A model generated the notes under the pieces. The model did not search any database, had not been told where the DNA came from, and saw only the letters and a program-made list of their open reading frames with translations. The position numbers and the translations under genes are program-made. 64,000 nucleotides of DNA from Adiantum capillus-veneris (Eukaryota; Streptophyta; Polypodiopsida; Polypodiales; Pteridaceae). Every line of letters starts with the position of its first letter. The stretch's first letter is position 1. This document shows positions 11,818 to 23,769 of the stretch, piece by piece. The stretch spans positions 147,266,741-147,330,740 of the forward strand of contig CM043945.1 in NCBI GenBank assembly GCA_014529385.2. The letters are read 5' to 3'.

Positions 11818-13418
11818 TGTATTGGAAATGGCCTATGAACTTTGAGAATAGCAGAATTAAGAGAATTAGAGTGAACATTTTTGTGATATTACTTTGAGAA
11901 CATAGGGGGTGAACTTAATCGATGATAGCAACATAAACATAGTACTTAATTAACTTGGCATGAAAAATACTTTTCCAAGAGAGAGATTATTAGAAAAAAT
12001 GACAATAGTTGAGGACCAAATTTACTTTGAGCCGGTCCCCCCTCCAAAAGGCGTTTATATTATAGATTCTCCCATCAAGAGAGACTTGTTACAATACAAT
12101 CTTTGTGTTCCTTGTGACCTTCATGATGCTATGAAGATGGAAAGCTTCATACATCACGAGCGTAACATAAACTTTGCAAAAAAGCATTAACTATCCCAAG
12201 CCTCAGTCCCAAGGCCTCAAACACCTTCGAAGGTGGAGAGAACTAGTGGGGAATGAGGGTAGGGAAGAGAAAGAATAATCATTCATATGAGAAAGAAATA
12301 GTTCTTCACTTATCATCACTCTTCTTGCTTAGCATGGCATAATAGCATAGTAATGAAGATGAAGAAGATAACAAGCTTAAGCATTGAAGCATGGCTCTTG
12401 GTTGGATTTGCATTCCATAGCCAAGAGTGTTGGCATAGGCTCTCCACTTCTCAACAAACTTGGAGAAGGAGATGGAGCTCTTGCAATTTGCACTCCACAC
12501 AATGAGAGAATGTGTATGTGTGTGTGTGGGAGAGTATAGCCCCCTCTCATGCTTTGTCCACACCTCTCTCTCTCTCTCTCTCGTATTATTTTATTATTTC
12601 TTTTTTGAGAGAAATAACTTAATTATTTATTTTTATGTATCTAAATTCTCATTGCACCCCTTTAAAACCTATTCAATAGCATTCAAGCACATCATGAGGG
12701 CCACATATGGAGGATCATTTGAATATGTGTCTTTGATGCTTATTAAGTCATTTTATTGAATTGAATAGTTCAAGGACTTAGTCGATCAAGCAAGCATGTG
12801 TCTTTTATGCTTCTTAAGTCATTTCCTTTTAATTGAATACTTCAAGCCTTAGTCAGTCAAGCATGAAAACGTTCATGTCTCTTGACAGTTTATCTTTGAA
12901 TTTAACATTTCAAAAACCTTAGTCATTTAAGCATAAAAATCACCTCAAGCTTTTTGCAAGGTTTCCACAACCACTTTAATCATCTTAGCACCTCATGCTT
13001 GGGTAGGATTCCCACCTCGAGGTAATCCCTAGCTTGCGTAAGGCCAAAGGACTTTTTAACACTAACTTTTGGAGATATTTAAGGAAGCTAACCCTAAGGT
13101 CTTTTAAACTCCATTAGATGCATGTTGCTCTTTGATACTACCTCCTTTTGGACCCCTATTGAGATGTAACCATCTCTCTTCTTGGTCCCTTGCTGAGGTA
13201 AATCTAGAAGCACTTATTGCACATTGCTCTTTAGTAGACCGTATCCTTTTGCACCCCTATTGAGATGCAACCATTTCTCCTTTTGGTCCCTTGTTGAGAT
13301 AGGTCTAGAAGCACATATCTATACCTTAACTCTTGTTTCTCTTTTATCTTCCCATTTTAAATGATCAATTTAATATGAGAAAATCATTTGGTAAAGTTAG
13401 ATATTATATTTTATGACA
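11818..13418 (-). repeat. E3 3' LTR (1601 bp, full length)
   Basis: On the minus strand it starts TGTCATAAAAT at 13418, directly after a purine tract (AAGAGAGAGGTAA), and ends ...CCAATACA at 11818. Only 12653-13418 has a counterpart in the right LTR. The remainder is assigned to the LTR because the TGCA flank falls at 11814-11817. The 76-codon plus-strand frame at 11960-12190 lies inside it and is not considered a gene. Confidence 0.7.
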
Positions 13419-13849
13419 TTACCTCTCTCTTGAAATCATAGTTGTCCTCGACTATGAGATAGAGAAGATAAATCTTAGTCATTAGTCCATGTTTATTAGC
13501 GGGTAGAGGGTCCCTTTTTACCCTACGACATCATTCCAAAATGGATGACTAATCCACTTGGTGCTCAAGAGACTTAGCTGCCACAAGCATGTCTGCTCTT
13601 TAGTCCATATCATACTTCCAAAGTAGAGTGACAAGTTCTACTTAGTGTTCAGGAGATGTCGTCACCACAAACATGATCCTAAGCATGCATACTTCTTAAA
13701 TTTTGTGCACAATAAAAGAAAGATAACGAGTCTTATAAGACAAAAACATTGTTTATTTAAAATGCATTTTTCATTTGCTTACTCTAATGTAGCATTGTAA
13801 GCATTGACATGGTTCATATTATCCTTAAGCAAGGTTCCTTGCATCCATC

Positions 13850-16678
13850 TAGCATCTTTAAAAGGATAATTCTTCAACTTAACAAGATATTATTGGATAA
13901 CGTTACCGTTTCGTTTTACCTTGTCTTTGTGTCGAAGAATCGATTCGGACTGCAACACCTCTTCTTGATCTTCGATCTTTAGCGGGTCCTCCATTACTGA
14001 TTCTTTTGGTGGCTCTACTTTGTACGACTTGAGTAGGCTCACATTGTTGGCATTGTGAATGAGCCAATGGTTGGGCAAAACTTTAACTAATAAACCATCT
14101 CATTGATTGGCTTAAGAATTTTAAAAGAAAGAACATAGTATCTTTTTGCTAGTTTAGCATAATACTCTTGGTGGCTCGTAGGATTCTTGCCCGTAGTATG
14201 CCTTAGATGAGCCTTGAGAAACTTTAGCAAGACCCAATCATTTTTCTTAAAAGCGAAGGCTCTTTTGTGCTAATTAGCAGCAGCCCTTTTTGCCTTTGCT
14301 GTAAGATGGATATAACCCTTTTTAATCTTTAGAAAATATTCTTGTAAGTTTCGGCTATATTCATCAGCAACAAAGATCTTCCCATATACTTTAAGTAGTA
14401 AGGGACTTTTGGATCTTCCGTCTTTAACCTTGAAAGGTGCTTCCCCCATAAAAGTATGCACAATGTCATTGTACGCATACTCTATAAGAGGTAGGTACTT
14501 CTCTCATTGAGAACGTTGATCTACTTCCATGACATAGGCTTTTAGTAGATTCATGAATCATTAGATTAGTTAGTTCACTTTGGTCATCCGTTTGTGGATG
14601 ATAGGCCGAAAGAGAATTTTAATCTACTTCCTAGATTCTCAAAGGGTCCTTTCTAGAAATTACTGGTCATTGTAGGATCTTTGTTCGACACTATGGATGT
14701 TGGCAAGCCATGATACTTGAAAATTTGAGATCTAAAGAGGGTTGCCGTTTGATGTTCTGAATAGACTTTTTGACAGGCATAGAGTGTCTTTTTTCTTGCT
14801 AAGCCTATTGACTGAAACAATCCAAGTTGCTTCCCTCGATCAAATTTCAATTTTTGGTATACCACGCATTTTGAAACATATTCTTGTATGTTTACTTTTC
14901 ATGGTAGACCAACAGAAATATATTTCTACTACTCGAAGAGTAGATTATGGAATCCCTCTTTACCCCGCATAAAGAGAAGCATGAGATTCATACATGACTT
15001 TCTTATTGTATGGGTGAGTAACACATGGCCTATTGCCGTTTGGAAGATAACCATCCTTCAAGGTGAATGGTTCTTTTTTGTTCTTTCCTAATGCAAGGCT
15101 GTAATTACCTACTTAAAGTCTCGGCCAGTATCAAACTCATCTATCATAAAAGATAGATCATTGTAAGTTGCTATAGACACCACATTTACCCTTGGCCGTT
15201 GTGAAAGTGCATCGACCACTTGATTGCGGTTGCCAGCAATGTGAGCAATATGAAATTTAAATTGCGAAATAAAATTTGCCCACCTCATTTGTTTATCAGA
15301 GAGCTTGGTTTGTGCCATGGATTTCTTGAGGCTTTGTGATCCATTTATAGGATGAATGGAGCCCCCAAGAGATAGTGCTTCCATGTGTCTAGGGAATGTA
15401 GAATAGCTAAAAGCTCTTTTTCGTATATGCCCAAGATCCATTCATCGACATTGAGCCTTCGGCTCTCCTATGCTATAGCATGCCCTTCTTGAAGCAAACC
15501 TGCTCCAAGGCAATCACCACAAGCATCACATTGGACCTCAAATGGCTTTGAGAGATCCGGAAGCATGAGGACTGGTTGAGAGATAACCTTCTCTTTGAGC
15601 TTGTCAAAAGCATTTTGTTCTTTAGAAATCCATGAGTATTTAACGTTCTTCCTTGTTAAGTAATGCAATGGTCTTGCTATTTGAGATAATTTTTCTATGA
15701 AGCGTCTATAGTATGCACACATACCAATACAACTTCTTAGCTCATGTAGATTCTTTGGATTAGGCCATGCTTTTATTACCTCCAACTTTGATGGATCCAT
15801 ACGGATACCATCTTGAGAGATAATGTGACCTGAATATTGGATCTCTTGTACAAAAAAATTCACTTTTCTTTTGATTAATAAAAAGCTTATTCTCTCTCAC
15901 AACTTGAAAGATTACCTTCAGGTGTCACTTGTACTCCTCAAGAGAATTTGAGTGGCCTGAAGTTTTTTATCCATCGTGAGTTTGAATGCGGCTGGAGCAT
16001 TCGTCGGGCAAAAACTTGTAACTATCATATAGATCTTCTAGGTGCAGCACGAGAAATCTTTTTTTTTTAAATAGTGATCCTATTTAGTGCTCTATAGTCG
16101 ACACACATGTGATATGTGCCATCTTTCTTTTGCATTAAAAGTGCTGGTGAACAGAATGGAGAGGAGCTAGGCCTCACCATTCCTTTTTCCACCAATTCAT
16201 GCACTTGCCTCATGATCTCCTCTTGTTGATCTTGTGAAACTCAATAAGGAGATTTATTAGGCAGTGAGCTTCCTAGTAGAAGCTCTATTGCATGGTCATC
16301 ATCCCCTTGTTTTCGAGGTAGCTCACTAGGGATGTCATCAATGAAAACATCTTGGAATCCATTTAGGAAATTAGACAACTCTAATTCCTCTTGATTCCCT
16401 TTATTGACACGTGAAAACTTACTAACAAAAATCATATACGCAAAAATAGAGCTTTTAATTGACTTATCAAAAGCAAGTGTATTTACCAAGAATATGGTGT
16501 CCCCCGAATCATTAGCGTCTACGTACATGCTCTTTTTCCTATAGGTAAAATAGATTCTCCTTTCAAGAAACTTCATGTTGGCAGCCATGCGGTTGAACCA
16601 TGGTGCCCCTAGGATAACATCATCATGTTGGAGAGGAGAGACAAAACAAGTCTTCTTTGTTGATGTAGCTTTGGACAT
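13850..16678 (-). pseudogene. pol: E3 pol remnant: protease-RT-RNaseH-integrase-chromodomain
   Basis: Pieces occur in the expected order. The protease end (16678-16241, DVILGAPWFNRM) comes first. An RT whose central motifs are broken by indels follows (about 16200-15870). The RT thumb and RNase H come next (15863-15468, HIISQDGIRMDPSKLEVI and PFEVQCDACGDCLGAGLL). The RNase H tail (15441-15109, HIAHIAGNRNQVVDALSQR) and integrase pieces (14865-14653, HGLPTSIVSNKDPTMTS; 14461-14270) follow. Last is a chromodomain split by one TAA at 13890 (ESILRHKDKV ... YLVKLKNYPFKDARW). The chromodomain identifies the lineage and would direct insertion by binding modified histone tails. No part is intact. Confidence 0.8.
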
Positions 16679-17912
16679 GAAGCCTCAACTTTTCGATTAA
16701 GGGTGTAATGGAGGCTTGTTGTCCCTTGAAAGCTGTGTCAGCAGTTATAGTATCTCCCTTCTCAAAAGCTTGAATGACCAACTTGGTGGCCAACTCCGTT
16801 GATATAAAGTCGTGAGTAGAGACAGGGTCAAGATGAAGGCATCATGTTCCCTTACCTTTCTCCAAGCATAGGAGAGGAATGAGCCTTTGCAATGAGTATC
16901 CTCTTTTGGATCTTCAACCATGGAAGCTCTAGGAATGTCATTGTGTACATTTCTTTTGGGGCAACAACGATAATCATGTCCTTGCTCTCCACACTTAAAG
17001 CATTTGTGGTCTTTACGAAAGGCCTCTAATTCTTTGAGAGAGAGCTTTTTTTACCTTTGTAAGCTCCTTTCTCCTTGGCCTTGTTGTTGTTGGTGTTGGT
17101 GCTGCCTTGGAAAGAGTTTTGAGCATTGTTCTTCCCTTTAGCTTCATTTTGATCCTTGTTTTCCATGGGCTTGAAATTTCTTATCGCCCCTTGTTGGAAA
17201 TTGAACCATGAAACAACCATAGTGTGGTGGATGACTTCGGTGATAGTGCTAGGCCATTGTGAGTTGAGATACTCGGCCATTTCATCAAGTAATCCCACAC
17301 AATTGTTGCTTTTGTTTGGCAAAGTCTATTCTTTGAAAGATTGTAGCTTTGAGATGTAAATCCCAAAACTTGTCTACATATTTTTGGCTAGACTCGTTGA
17401 AGAGTAGCTTCAAACTTCAACATTTAGTAAGCACTTTGTCCTTGGCATCACTTGCAAGGAATTGCTTCATAATGGAAACTCGTACAGTTTTCCATGTCTT
17501 TGGGGCTTCGCCGTTGCCACGAAGTCTAGCCCATCATTGACTAGCATAGTTCTGGAAGTGCATAGCTACATAGTGTAGCTTGGAGGACTCAGTGAAGCCC
17601 TCGTCTCCAAAGGCCACATTAATTATTGGATGAAGACCAATACTTTGTCAGTGGCACCAAAGGTGCCATCATAGATGAGAAAAGAGATACTCTTTCTTCC
17701 CCTTTGAATTTATTAAGCTTTTGGGACCTTTGCCATGCAAGGTAAGTTTTGCAATGTCCTCTCCTTTTGTATTCTCTAGAAGAATAACTGTTGCTTTTGT
17801 CGGAAGAGGAGGAAGGTGAAGAAGAAGGAGAAGAGAGTGACCTCTTTCTTGCCTTTTTCTTCCTTTGTTTCCTCTCTTCCCCTTCGGAATGATGAGGAGA
17901 AGGACTATGGAT
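16679..17912 (-). pseudogene. gag: E3 gag remnant
   Basis: Near the 5' LTR the minus strand encodes a Ser/Arg-rich head (KKKARKRSLSSPSSSPS), followed by gag-like sequence (NYASQWWARLRG-like, WKTVRVSIMKQFLASDAKD) and a Lys/Asn-rich hinge (17322-17026). A zinc-knuckle remnant (KCFKCGEQGHDY-like) lies near 17000-16970. Several frame changes are needed to connect these. No initiating ATG or leader is left, because the deleted 5' LTR is joined here. Confidence 0.6.
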
Positions 17913-18661
17913 TGACCCCTTTAAAACCTATATATCATTCAAGCACATTATGAGGGCCACATGTGGAGGATCATTTGAACATGTGTCTTTTATGCTTATT
18001 AAGTCATTTGGTTGAATTGAATACTTCAAGAACTTAGTCAATCAAGAAAGCATGTGTCTTTTATGATTCTTAAGTCATTTGTTTTGAATTAAATACTTCA
18101 AGCCTTAGTCAATCAAGCATGGAAACGTTCATGCCTCTTGAGAGTTTATCTTTGAATTTAACTTTTCAAAAGCCTTAGTCATTTAAGCATAAAAATCACC
18201 TCAAGCTTTGGGCAAGGTTCCCAGAACCACTTTAAGCATCTTAGCACCCAATGCTTGGGTAGGATTCCCACCTCGAGGTCAGCCCTATCTTGTGTAAGGT
18301 CAAAGGACTTTTGGAGGTCTTTAATGAAGCTAACCCTAAGGTCTTTTAAGCTCCATTAGATGCACGTGCTCTTTGATAGACTACCTCCTTTTGGACCCCT
18401 ATTGAGATGTAACCATCTCTCCTCTTAGTTCTTTGTTGAGGTAAATATAGAAGCACTTATTGCACATTGCTCTTTGTTAGACCGTCTCCTTTTGGACCCC
18501 TATTAAGATGCAACCATTTCTCCTTTTGATCCCTTGTTGAGGTAGGTCTAGAAGCATAGATCTATATCTTAACTCTTGTTTCCCTATTATCTTCCCATAT
18601 TAAATGATCAGTTTAATATGAGAAAATCATTTGGTAAAGTTAGATATTATATTTTATGACA
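17913..18661 (-). repeat. E3 5' LTR (749 bp, R/U5 side deleted)
   Basis: It matches 12653-13418 and begins TGTCATAAAAT at 18661 on the minus strand. Similarity stops at 17913, where gag sequence follows at once and no TGG primer site can be found. Transcription might start here, but reverse transcription could not be primed normally. Confidence 0.8.
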
Positions 18662-18675
18662 TGCATAACTAGTCA

Positions 18676-21006
18676 CTATCCTAGATTCATCATCAATAAG
18701 ATGTCCCCCTTGATTCCTGATGATTTGTTTAAAAAATGGTTTGAGTTGGAATCCCACAGTATGAAAGTATTTGGTCCCACTGGCCTGACTATTTGAAATG
18801 GCCCCACATACCTGAGTTTGAGTTTGCCTAGCCTCAATCCCAATTTGTTGTTATAGACCAACACCCAATGACCTGAAGACAAAAAATTGAACTTGATATT
18901 TCTGCTAATCCAAGCTTGTCTTCTTTGTTGAATAATATCTGCAACAACATACTGGCTATGGATTTTGTCCTCTTCCAACCTCAGTAAATTCTCCTTCTTG
19001 TAACTGACTGACTCTTCAGCGGGGCCGGATAATTTTTCTTGAACTGCAACCGTGAGGCTTGGCACTATAAATTCCATGGACACCGCTGCTTCTAACCCAT
19101 ACACCAACTTAAATGGTGTCATGCCAGTAGTCACTTTATATGCTGTTCTGAAAGCCCATAGTGCTGAGTCTAATTTCTCATCCCAGTCTGTCCTGTTTTG
19201 ATTGACCAGCTTCCTGATAATCCTGACCATTTTACTTTCGGCTTGTCCATTGGCCTAGCGATAGTACACTGTTGACTTCTTATGCAATATCGTATGCAGT
19301 TCAATCAGTTTATTGATCAACTTGTTGATAAAATGTCCTCCATGATCAGAAACTAGCTCAATGGGATAGCCAAACCTGGTCATAATGTTTATGTACAAAA
19401 AATTGGCTACACTTTTGCTTTATTATCTCTTAAAGCCACTCCTTCTACCCACTTTGTATAGTAGTCAGTTGCAACCAATATATAACTGTTCTGTGTAAAT
19501 CTTGCAGGTGGTTTGATTGGACCAACAAAATCCAATCCCCACTTCTAGAATGGTTCCAAAGGCAAAATAGGTTGCAATGGTATTCTATCCACATTCAGTG
19601 GCCTACCATCTCTTTGGCACAACAAGCAGTTCTTACTGAACTCCTGAGCATCTTTAATCACTATTGGCCACCAAAGTCCTGCTTGGAATACTTTCCTTGC
19701 AGTTATCTTTCCTGAAAAATGTCCTCCTACACTACCTGCATGAGCTTCTACCAGTACTGCTTTCTGCTCAAACTGAGGGACACATCTCCTTATCACCTAA
19801 TCAATTCCTCTATTATATAAGATTCCTGCTATAATTGTAAATGGTTTACTCCTCAATGCTAGTCTCTTCCTGTGATGTTTGGTCATTGTTTTAGGTAACA
19901 CCCATTCAGTCAAAAACTGAAACATGTCATCATACCAATCCCCTGACTAGTCAATCACCTGTACTAAAAACAATCTTGCATCAAGAAATTGATCAGGTAC
20001 TCTTAAAAAATCAACCTCACCTTTTTCCAATCTACTGAGATAGTCAACAAAGACATGAAGTCTTCCAGGAGTATGTATTACCACATATTCAGATTCTTGC
20101 AAAAGCAATATCCATCTAGCCAATCTTCCTGACATATGTGGTTTGTTCACCAAATAAATAAGAGCATGATGATCTACATGGAAGATTACTCTATTGGATA
20201 AAAGATAATGTCTAAATTTTTGCAATGCATAGATCATTCCCAAGTATTCTCTCTCAGTTACTGTATAATTCTTCTCTGAAGGTGTCAATACCCTGCTTCC
20301 ATTGTAAATTGGTATAAACCAACCTCTTTTGGTTTCTTGCATCAATGCTCCACCCACTGCCACGTGAGATGCATCCACAAAAATATGGAATGGTAATTTC
20401 CAATCAGAACAATTAAAATTGGTGCTACAGTCAACATCTTCTTCAGAATCCTGAATGCTCTACCCTACTCTTCTCCCCATTCATATACTGCATCTTTCTT
20501 TGTAAGCTTTGTTAGTGGTGTACAGACATGTGCTAAATATCTCAAAAATCAGTTATGCCACTTCACTTGACCCAAAAATCTACCCAATTGCTTAATTGTC
20601 CTTGGTTCTGATGCTTTACTGATTGCTTCCACCTTCCTTAGATCTATAGATACTCCTTCTTCAGAAATTAGATGTCCCAAGAGAAGTCCTCTCTTAACTG
20701 CAAGTGCACACTTGGTTGGGTTCAATGACAGTATGAATTCCGTGCATTTGTGAAACACAACCTCAAGTGCCCAGGATGCTCCTGCTTCTTTCCAAAAACA
20801 CTAAAATCATCCAAAAAAACCCTCATAAATGTTGTAAGGAATTCAGCAAACACACATTGTACCACCTTCTGAAATTTTGGTGGAGCATTCTTTAAGCCAA
20901 ATGTCATCACATTGCTAAAATAAACTCCCCACTCAGTGACAAAAGCTATTTTCTCCCTGTCTTCAAGTGCCATTAAGATCTGGTTGTATCCACTAAAACC
21001 ATCCAA
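18676..21006 (-). pseudogene. pol: E2 pol remnant: RT-RNaseH-integrase
   Basis: In order on the minus strand are an RT core (21006-20722, DGFSGYNQILMALEDREKI, FGLKNAPPKFQKVV, FLDDF), the RT connection (20758-20549), and RNase H (20378-19947, MDASHVAVGGALMQE, SEKNYTVTEREYLGMIYAL). The integrase zinc finger follows (19796-19545, HAGSVGGHFSG ... CLLC), then the integrase core broken by stops (about 19540-19240) and the integrase tail with a GPF module (19230-18676, LRYVGPFQIVR). Each piece is separated by a stop or frameshift. The RT N-terminal half and protease are absent. Confidence 0.85.
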
Positions 21007-21018
21007 GAAACTATGAAG

Positions 21019-22198
21019 CTAATGTCCAACTACCGCATCTAATAGTGTATCACAAAAAGGTAATGGAAATGGATCACAGTTCACAATCAGGTCCTTGCCT
21101 GTGTCCCATGACCCCACAATAATTGCATTTAGATATCCCCAATTATTGGGATTCTGGAACCTTTTATGAGGTGCAGGTCCCTGATATCTCCTGTTAGCAT
21201 CCTGAGGAGCTACCACATTTGCAGCTACCTCCTTCATTTTTTGAGTAACATACTCAGGTCTTCTTCCCCTGAAATCTGGATTATAGTAACAGTTTTCATA
21301 TTCATGACCAAATCTTTGACAAACCTGACAATATGGTTTTCTTGATATTCCAAATTGATTCATTCCAATTGTCTACAATTTCTCCTGAATGATTTTGTTG
21401 ATTGCATCTGCAGTTACTACTTCCTGTCCCTGCTTCTTTCCATTCTTGTGCTTACCCTTATCTTTCTTCTGCTTCTTCTTTTCCTGCTTCTTCTTCTTTT
21501 CTGACCAATCTTCCTCCTCATCACTATCAGTGTCAACTTCAGTATCCTGATCTGAATCATCGGTTTCTGACTCTGATTCTTCTCACTTTGAGTTTGAATC
21601 CTCCGTCTTCTTTTTCTTCTTCTCCTTTAGTTCTGTCTTACCACCATATCTTCTTTCAGCTCTTGCAGCTGCTTCCACCAAATCAGTAAAATCATGTGCA
21701 TTTGCTAATGGGGGTCTCCCTGCCACTGCACTTCTGAACTCCTTTTTTAGTCCCTTACAAAAATAGCCTCCTAATTTCTCCATAGAAGGTTGTGGTGTTG
21801 CTTCCAACCTGTTATTCAAGTTTCTAAACTTCTATGCATAATCTTCAACCAGCAAATCTCTCTGCTTCAATTTCCTCAATTTCTTCAAAATATCTTCAGA
21901 TGTTTTATCCTCCCTGAACCTTAATAAAAATCTCTGTCTCAAATCATTATAATCAGTAAAATCTGCCATGCCATACTCCCGCCATACTGCAAGAACCAAT
22001 CCATGGCCTTACCCTGCAGTGTTGCTGTAAAATGTCTTTCTTCACTACATCCAGAGGTAACGCCTCATAACCACTTGCAAAGTCCCCTGGAAGATTTGGA
22101 AAGAACTCCTCCAAGAATTTGGTTGCATGTTCCTTAGACTCTTCCTGTGGGGTTACCCAATTACAGAATTCCCTCATGTGGTCTATGTCCACTTGCAC
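21019..22198 (-). pseudogene. gag: E2 gag remnant, fused to a truncated RT
   Basis: Pieces 22198-21953 (EFFPNLPGDFASGYEALPLD) and 21819-21583 (KLGGYFCKGLKKEFRSAVAG) are gag. A Lys/Ser/Asp-rich low-complexity hinge follows, then an intact CCHC knuckle (CQVCQRFGHEYENC) in 21363-21019. About 45 residues after the knuckle the same frame already reads RT sequence (NCDPFPLPFCDTLLDAVVGH), so protease and the start of RT have been deleted. A TAG at 21019 then separates it from DGFSGYN. Confidence 0.8.
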
Positions 22199-22249
22199 AT
22201 CGGTTCCCTAATGTATTCTTGACTGCCATATGTTTCAGGCTGAATTCGA

Positions 22250-22267
22250 ACCGGTGCAGGATCACCA
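22250..22267 (-). other. E2 primer binding site
   Basis: After the LTR end and a 3-base spacer the minus strand reads TGGTGATCCTGCACCGG. It starts with TGG, and the bases just beyond continue with tRNA-arm-like GGTTCGAA. The tRNA is not assigned. Confidence 0.6.
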
Positions 22268-22270
22268 AAG

Positions 22271-22635
22271 TGTTAGGGGCTAACCACCCTAATAGTATTT
22301 CAATACAGGTACATAGTAATACTGCATACTACATTAATCTATTGCATACAAGAATATAGAATAACATCATGGAAACAAAGAGAATGTATTGTATTACTTC
22401 ATAATCATCAACACACAAGCGCTTACAAGTAGTACCGAGAATAGTACGACTGGATAAGAGAAATACTAACTACCCAACTGTAAGACAATGTCAAGAACCC
22501 AACTACTCGCCTAAAACTAACCCACTTTTAACATCAACCATAGGTGTGAAAAAGCCCTTAAGGTTCAAAGGTTCCATCATTAGTTACAAACAAAAGTAAA
22601 TAGTCTGATACCGATGTATCAAGGCAGTAATAACA
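22271..22635 (-). repeat. E2 5' LTR (365 bp)
   Basis: Direct repeat of 9186-9533. Its ends form a short inverted repeat TGTTA/TAACA. A 3-bp TAA insertion near 22631 distinguishes it from the left copy. Confidence 0.85.
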
Positions 22636-22784
22636 GGGGGGGCCCTGACACGTGGCAACAGCACAATGATCCGACCTGTGTGCACCTGCAGCTCCGGCGA
22701 GACAGGACTGAGTGCCCCTCCCTTTTCCCTTGCCATCTTGGCATTGAAAGGTGAAATGTCTCTCTGTCTCTCTCTCTGCGCTTC

Positions 22785-22985
22785 GCAATGCCCTTGAGTT
22801 GTGGGGGCGTACTCTCTCTCTCACACACTCCTCTCAACTTCGCAGCACAACGTCCTTGAAACGGTGCACACACACACACACACTCTTCTCTCTATGGCTT
22901 CGCAACGTCGTTGAGTTGCGGGCGCGCGCACTCTTTTTCTCTCCTCTTGGCTTTGCAACACAAAGGCCTCGAGTTGCAGGCTAGG
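22785..22985. repeat. Degenerate ~65-bp tandem repeat, four units
   Basis: The block GCTTCGCAAC...TTGAGTTGCGGG followed by a GCG-rich spacer and CTCT-rich tail recurs about four times with substitutions and with CA or CT dinucleotide expansions between units. No coding frame is preserved across it. Confidence 0.6.
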
Positions 22986-23199
22986 TCTCATTTAAACTAG
23001 CCTTAAGCTTCCTTGGCCAGAGATTGCCTGCCTCAAATCAAATTGCACCTGCCTCTTTGCATCTCTGCTTGCGCCCTCTCTCCCCCATCCATTGCTCGCG
23101 GCTTTGTCCAGTTCCTCTGGTGACTGCCTCTCCGTGTAGTCTGGGCCTTGCCTATCTCCCTCATCTATTACTTGATGCTCTGTCTAGCTCAGGGGTGCT

Positions 23200-23475
23200 G
23201 TTGGCATTATGGACTCAGGCAACAGTAGCCTTTTTTGCCTTGTTCATCAACCTGTTTAAGACGTCGATGCACCGGACTACAGCTCGCTGCTTCTTCTCAA
23301 TGGCTTCATAGAACACCATGCTTTTCTCTACCTCCTCAAAGCCACCTTCCACATACTTATTGAGGGTACCCTCTGCTTCTAGAGCTTAAACTCTTTTAGT
23401 CTTGCTCAAATAAATTTCAATTGAATGCTAGATGGTGCACTCTGTATTAGGCTCTATATTACGTGGCCTGGAGGC
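23200..23475 (-). pseudogene. Degenerate helical coding fragment, family unknown
   Basis: One minus-strand frame reads about 70 codons interrupted by only two stops. It contains a Glu/Lys/Val-rich stretch of helical character (EEVEKSMVFYEAIEKKQ, then VLNRLMNKAKKATVA before a TGA). It looks like decayed protein-coding sequence, but I do not recognise the family. It could be part of a gag hinge or of a host gene. Confidence 0.3.
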
Positions 23476-23769
23476 CATGCATGCAATGGAAGCAGGTGAT
23501 GTTATACAAACAGCGTGTACATAGAGGCTTCAACAACTACGTACTACGTACAGAGATTAGTAGCGAGCACAAGGCAACGTCCAACATGGTCGATGGTGGC
23601 AGTGGCACGTCAAATAGGCCCTATGGCAAAAACAAATGCCCGTAAAGGCTCACTGTAGCCCCGCGGCCCAAGGCAGCCCATCGCCCCCAGCATGTGAGCT
23701 GGTGGTAGGTAAGGAAAATCTAATTTGGTGAAGGTCGGGCAAATTCTAGGTAAGGCAAACCTAATTTGG

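Larger units (their letters stand above)
11818..18661 (-). mobile_element. E3: chromovirus-type Ty3/Gypsy nested in E2
   Basis: Direct LTR copies at 11818-13418 and 17913-18661 flank a minus-strand gag-pol remnant that ends in a chromodomain. The outer flanks carry TGCA (11814-11817 and 18662-18665, perhaps TGCAT), which I read as the target duplication. E2 pol ends at 18676 and E2 ORF3 starts at 11751, so the insertion fell between them. The 5' (right) LTR is only 749 bp against 1601 bp on the left. Its 3' half, the primer site and the leader are missing, so mid-LTR sequence abuts gag directly. Multiple stops and frameshifts mark it as old. Confidence 0.8.
9186..22635 (-). mobile_element. 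E2: Ty3/Gypsy element with extra ORF3, interrupted by E3
   Basis: A ~350-bp LTR at 9186-9533 is repeated in direct orientation at 22271-22635. Between them on the minus strand lie gag (22198-21019), pol (21006-18676) and an extra coding region (11751-9633). Removing the nested E3 (11818-18661) leaves about 6.6 kb, with pol and ORF3 only ~70 bp apart. The LTR ends are TGTTA...TAACA. The left LTR lacks its outermost ~15 bp, and no target duplication is visible, so the left boundary is eroded. Gag and pol are broken by many stops, and the protease is deleted. Confidence 0.85.

Noticed and set aside
11960-12190. 76-codon plus-strand ORF beginning MKNTFPRERLLEKM
   Set aside because: It lies inside the E3 LTR, and no family match is recognised.
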